Below, one piece after another: positions 7,067 through 7,764 of a stretch of DNA of 7,764 nucleotides (the stretch's first letter is position 1; each line of letters begins with the position of its first letter). The position numbers were made by a program, and so were the translations under genes. Origin of the DNA: CAJBLF01 sp964418415 (GTDB lineage Bacteria; Patescibacteriota; Gracilibacteria; Absconditabacterales; Absconditicoccaceae). The stretch lies in NCBI GenBank assembly GCA_964418415.1, contig CAYQLB010000033.1, positions 1-7,764 on the forward strand. The letters run 5' to 3'. A model generated the notes under the pieces. The model had not been told where the DNA came from. It ran no database searches and was given only the letters and a program-made list of their open reading frames with translations.

Positions 7067-7112
7067 AGACGGATTAGATTGATCAGGTCACGTTTAATCC
7101 ATCTACCCGTCT
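7067..7112 (+). promoter_or_regulatory. Hairpin in the leader of def
   Basis: AGACGG (7067-7072) pairs with CCGTCT (7107-7112), and TAGAT (7075-7079) with ATCTA (7101-7105), giving an 11-bp interrupted stem with a 21-base loop. It is followed by a moderately T-rich ATTCCATCTTTATTT before ATG 7140. It may be a leader attenuator or a weak terminator of upstream transcription. A clear promoter for def was not found; TTGAAT at 7036 with TATTGA at 7058 is a weak option. Confidence 0.35.
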
Positions 7113-7139
7113 ATTCCATCTTTATTTAGTCATCAAGAT

Positions 7140-7646
7140 ATGAAGTTCCCCATCAAAAAAGTACAAACCGGGATGAATAACCCCATCCTCAGACATGTAT
7201 CCGAAAACGTAGAAGAAATCAGCGAAGGATTGATTGAATTTTGTGATAAACTTTTGGGGGCAATGTTTGAAAATAAAGGTGTAGGATTGGCGGCCCCGCA
7301 AGTAGGTGAAAATATCAGAGTCATCGCAACCAGCCAACGAGAAAAAAAACCAAAAAAAGATAAATTACTAGGGACAACTGTCATGATCAATCCCAAGATT
7401 GTAGATAAATCGAAAGAGACTATCCTTCGAGAAGAGGCATGTATCTCGTTACCGAATTGTACCGGCATGGTCAGAAGACATAAAATAATCCATGTAGAAT
7501 TTATGGATACCAAAGGTAAGAAGCAAACGCAAAAATACAAAGATTTCAACGCAGTCATCATCCAACACGAGATCGACCATCTCGATGGCGTCCTGTTTAT
7601 GGACAAAGTCGAACCAGAAAAGAAAAAAGTAGCGAAGAAAAAATAA
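7140..7646 (+). CDS. def: Peptide deformylase, 168 aa
   Basis: Removes the formyl group from the N-terminal Met of new proteins at the ribosome; a metal-dependent hydrolase. The three signature motifs are present. Motif 1 is GVGLAAPQ (residues 47-54). Motif 2 is EACIS (99-103), with metal ligand Cys101 and Ala where most deformylases have Gly (EGCLS). Motif 3 is QHEIDHLDG (142-150), with metal ligands His143 and His147 and catalytic Glu144. The length fits the family; the end is a Lys-rich tail (KKKVAKKK). The start is the first ATG after an in-frame TAA (7095-7097). It has no in-frame TGA, unlike the other three genes, and no Shine-Dalgarno sequence. It is divergent from the tRNA-Ser unit and appears to be a single gene here, without fmt next to it in the window. 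Confidence 0.96.
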   Translation: MKFPIKKVQTGMNNPILRHVSENVEEISEGLIEFCDKLLGAMFENKGVGLAAPQVGENIRVIATSQREKKPKKDKLLGTTVMINPKIVDKSKETILREEACISLPNCTGMVRRHKIIHVEFMDTKGKKQTQKYKDFNAVIIQHEIDHLDGVLFMDKVEPEKKKVAKKK

Positions 7647-7667
7647 CGACAAAATATTACCGTTTAC

Positions 7668-7763
7668 CTACCACAACTCGACCCTAATCTGCCATATGTC
7701 AGATAGCGACGAGTTATGCAACATATAGTTTTTTATCTTATCTACCTCTTCATGGATTGACTC
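7668..7763 (-). CDS. Possible C-terminal end of a gene entering from the right edge
   Basis: On the reverse strand a frame is open from the window edge to TAG 7668-7670, giving 31 residues that begin ESIHEEVDKIKNY and end QIRVELW. The composition is protein-like, with an amphipathic start, and a convergent gene would suit the layout. The stretch is short and overlaps the dyad at 7675-7715, so it may be chance. No family is recognised. Confidence 0.3.
   Translation of the reverse strand, partial: ESIHEEVDKIKNYMLHNSSLSDIWQIRVELW
7675..7734 (+). terminator. Long dyad with downstream T run after def
   Basis: AACTCG (7675-7680) pairs with CGAGTT (7710-7715), and inside it ATCTG (7687-7691) pairs with CAGAT (7700-7704) around a CATATG centre. 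A T6 run (7729-7734) follows 13 bases later. It is 28 bases past the def stop and may end def transcription, but the T run is too far from the stem for a textbook terminator. A structured RNA or protein-binding dyad is also possible. Confidence 0.4.
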
Positions 7764-7764
7764 C

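Noticed and set aside
7122..7652. Reverse-strand ORFs opposite def
   Set aside because: Antisense shadows of def, whose three signature motifs are on the forward strand.

Overview
The window reads as a chromosomal piece from a bacterium of the Candidate Phyla Radiation that uses genetic code 25 (UGA = glycine), i.e. the Absconditabacteria (SR1) / Gracilibacteria (BD1-5) group. Three of its genes look shattered under the standard code. Each becomes one uninterrupted frame, ending in TAA or TAG, once TGA is read through: about 12, 14 and 4 in-frame TGAs respectively. Several TGAs fall on near-invariant glycines (the Gly of the KTG motif of a penicillin-binding protein, the Gly of two LysM repeats), while tryptophan is written TGG. 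This fixes the meaning as Gly rather than Trp. Which of the two lineages is the source is not decided here.

Layout, left to right. 1-205 (-): 5' end of a 23S rRNA gene, running off the window, with no 16S or tRNA upstream; the next gene points the other way. 206-655: an intergenic stretch with a striking T8/A8 hairpin, a doubtful small ORF (376-648) and a near-consensus promoter (598-626). 656-2152 (+): a 498-aa secreted protein of unknown function. 2168-2254 (-): a compact RNA-like element that copies the GTPase-associated centre of 23S rRNA (L11 / EF-G site), closed by a C5/G5 stem and followed by U7. This is the most unusual item in the window. 2311-2338: bidirectional terminator. 2358-5582 (-): a 1074-aa class A penicillin-binding protein with Ig-like C-terminal extension. 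5599-5632: terminator. 5704-6786 (-): a 360-aa exported LysM-LysM-CHAP cell-wall protein. 6806-6895 (-): tRNA-Ser(UGA). 7140-7646 (+): peptide deformylase. 7668-7763 (-): a possible end of another gene.

Functionally, the centre is a cell-wall neighbourhood: a peptidoglycan polymerase/cross-linker next to a peptidoglycan-binding putative hydrolase, in the same direction but separated by a terminator. Around it lie translation genes (23S, tRNA-Ser, def). The four main protein genes have no clear Shine-Dalgarno sequence, and promoters rather than ribosome-binding sites are the visible expression signals. No mobile element, CRISPR array or prophage gene was seen.
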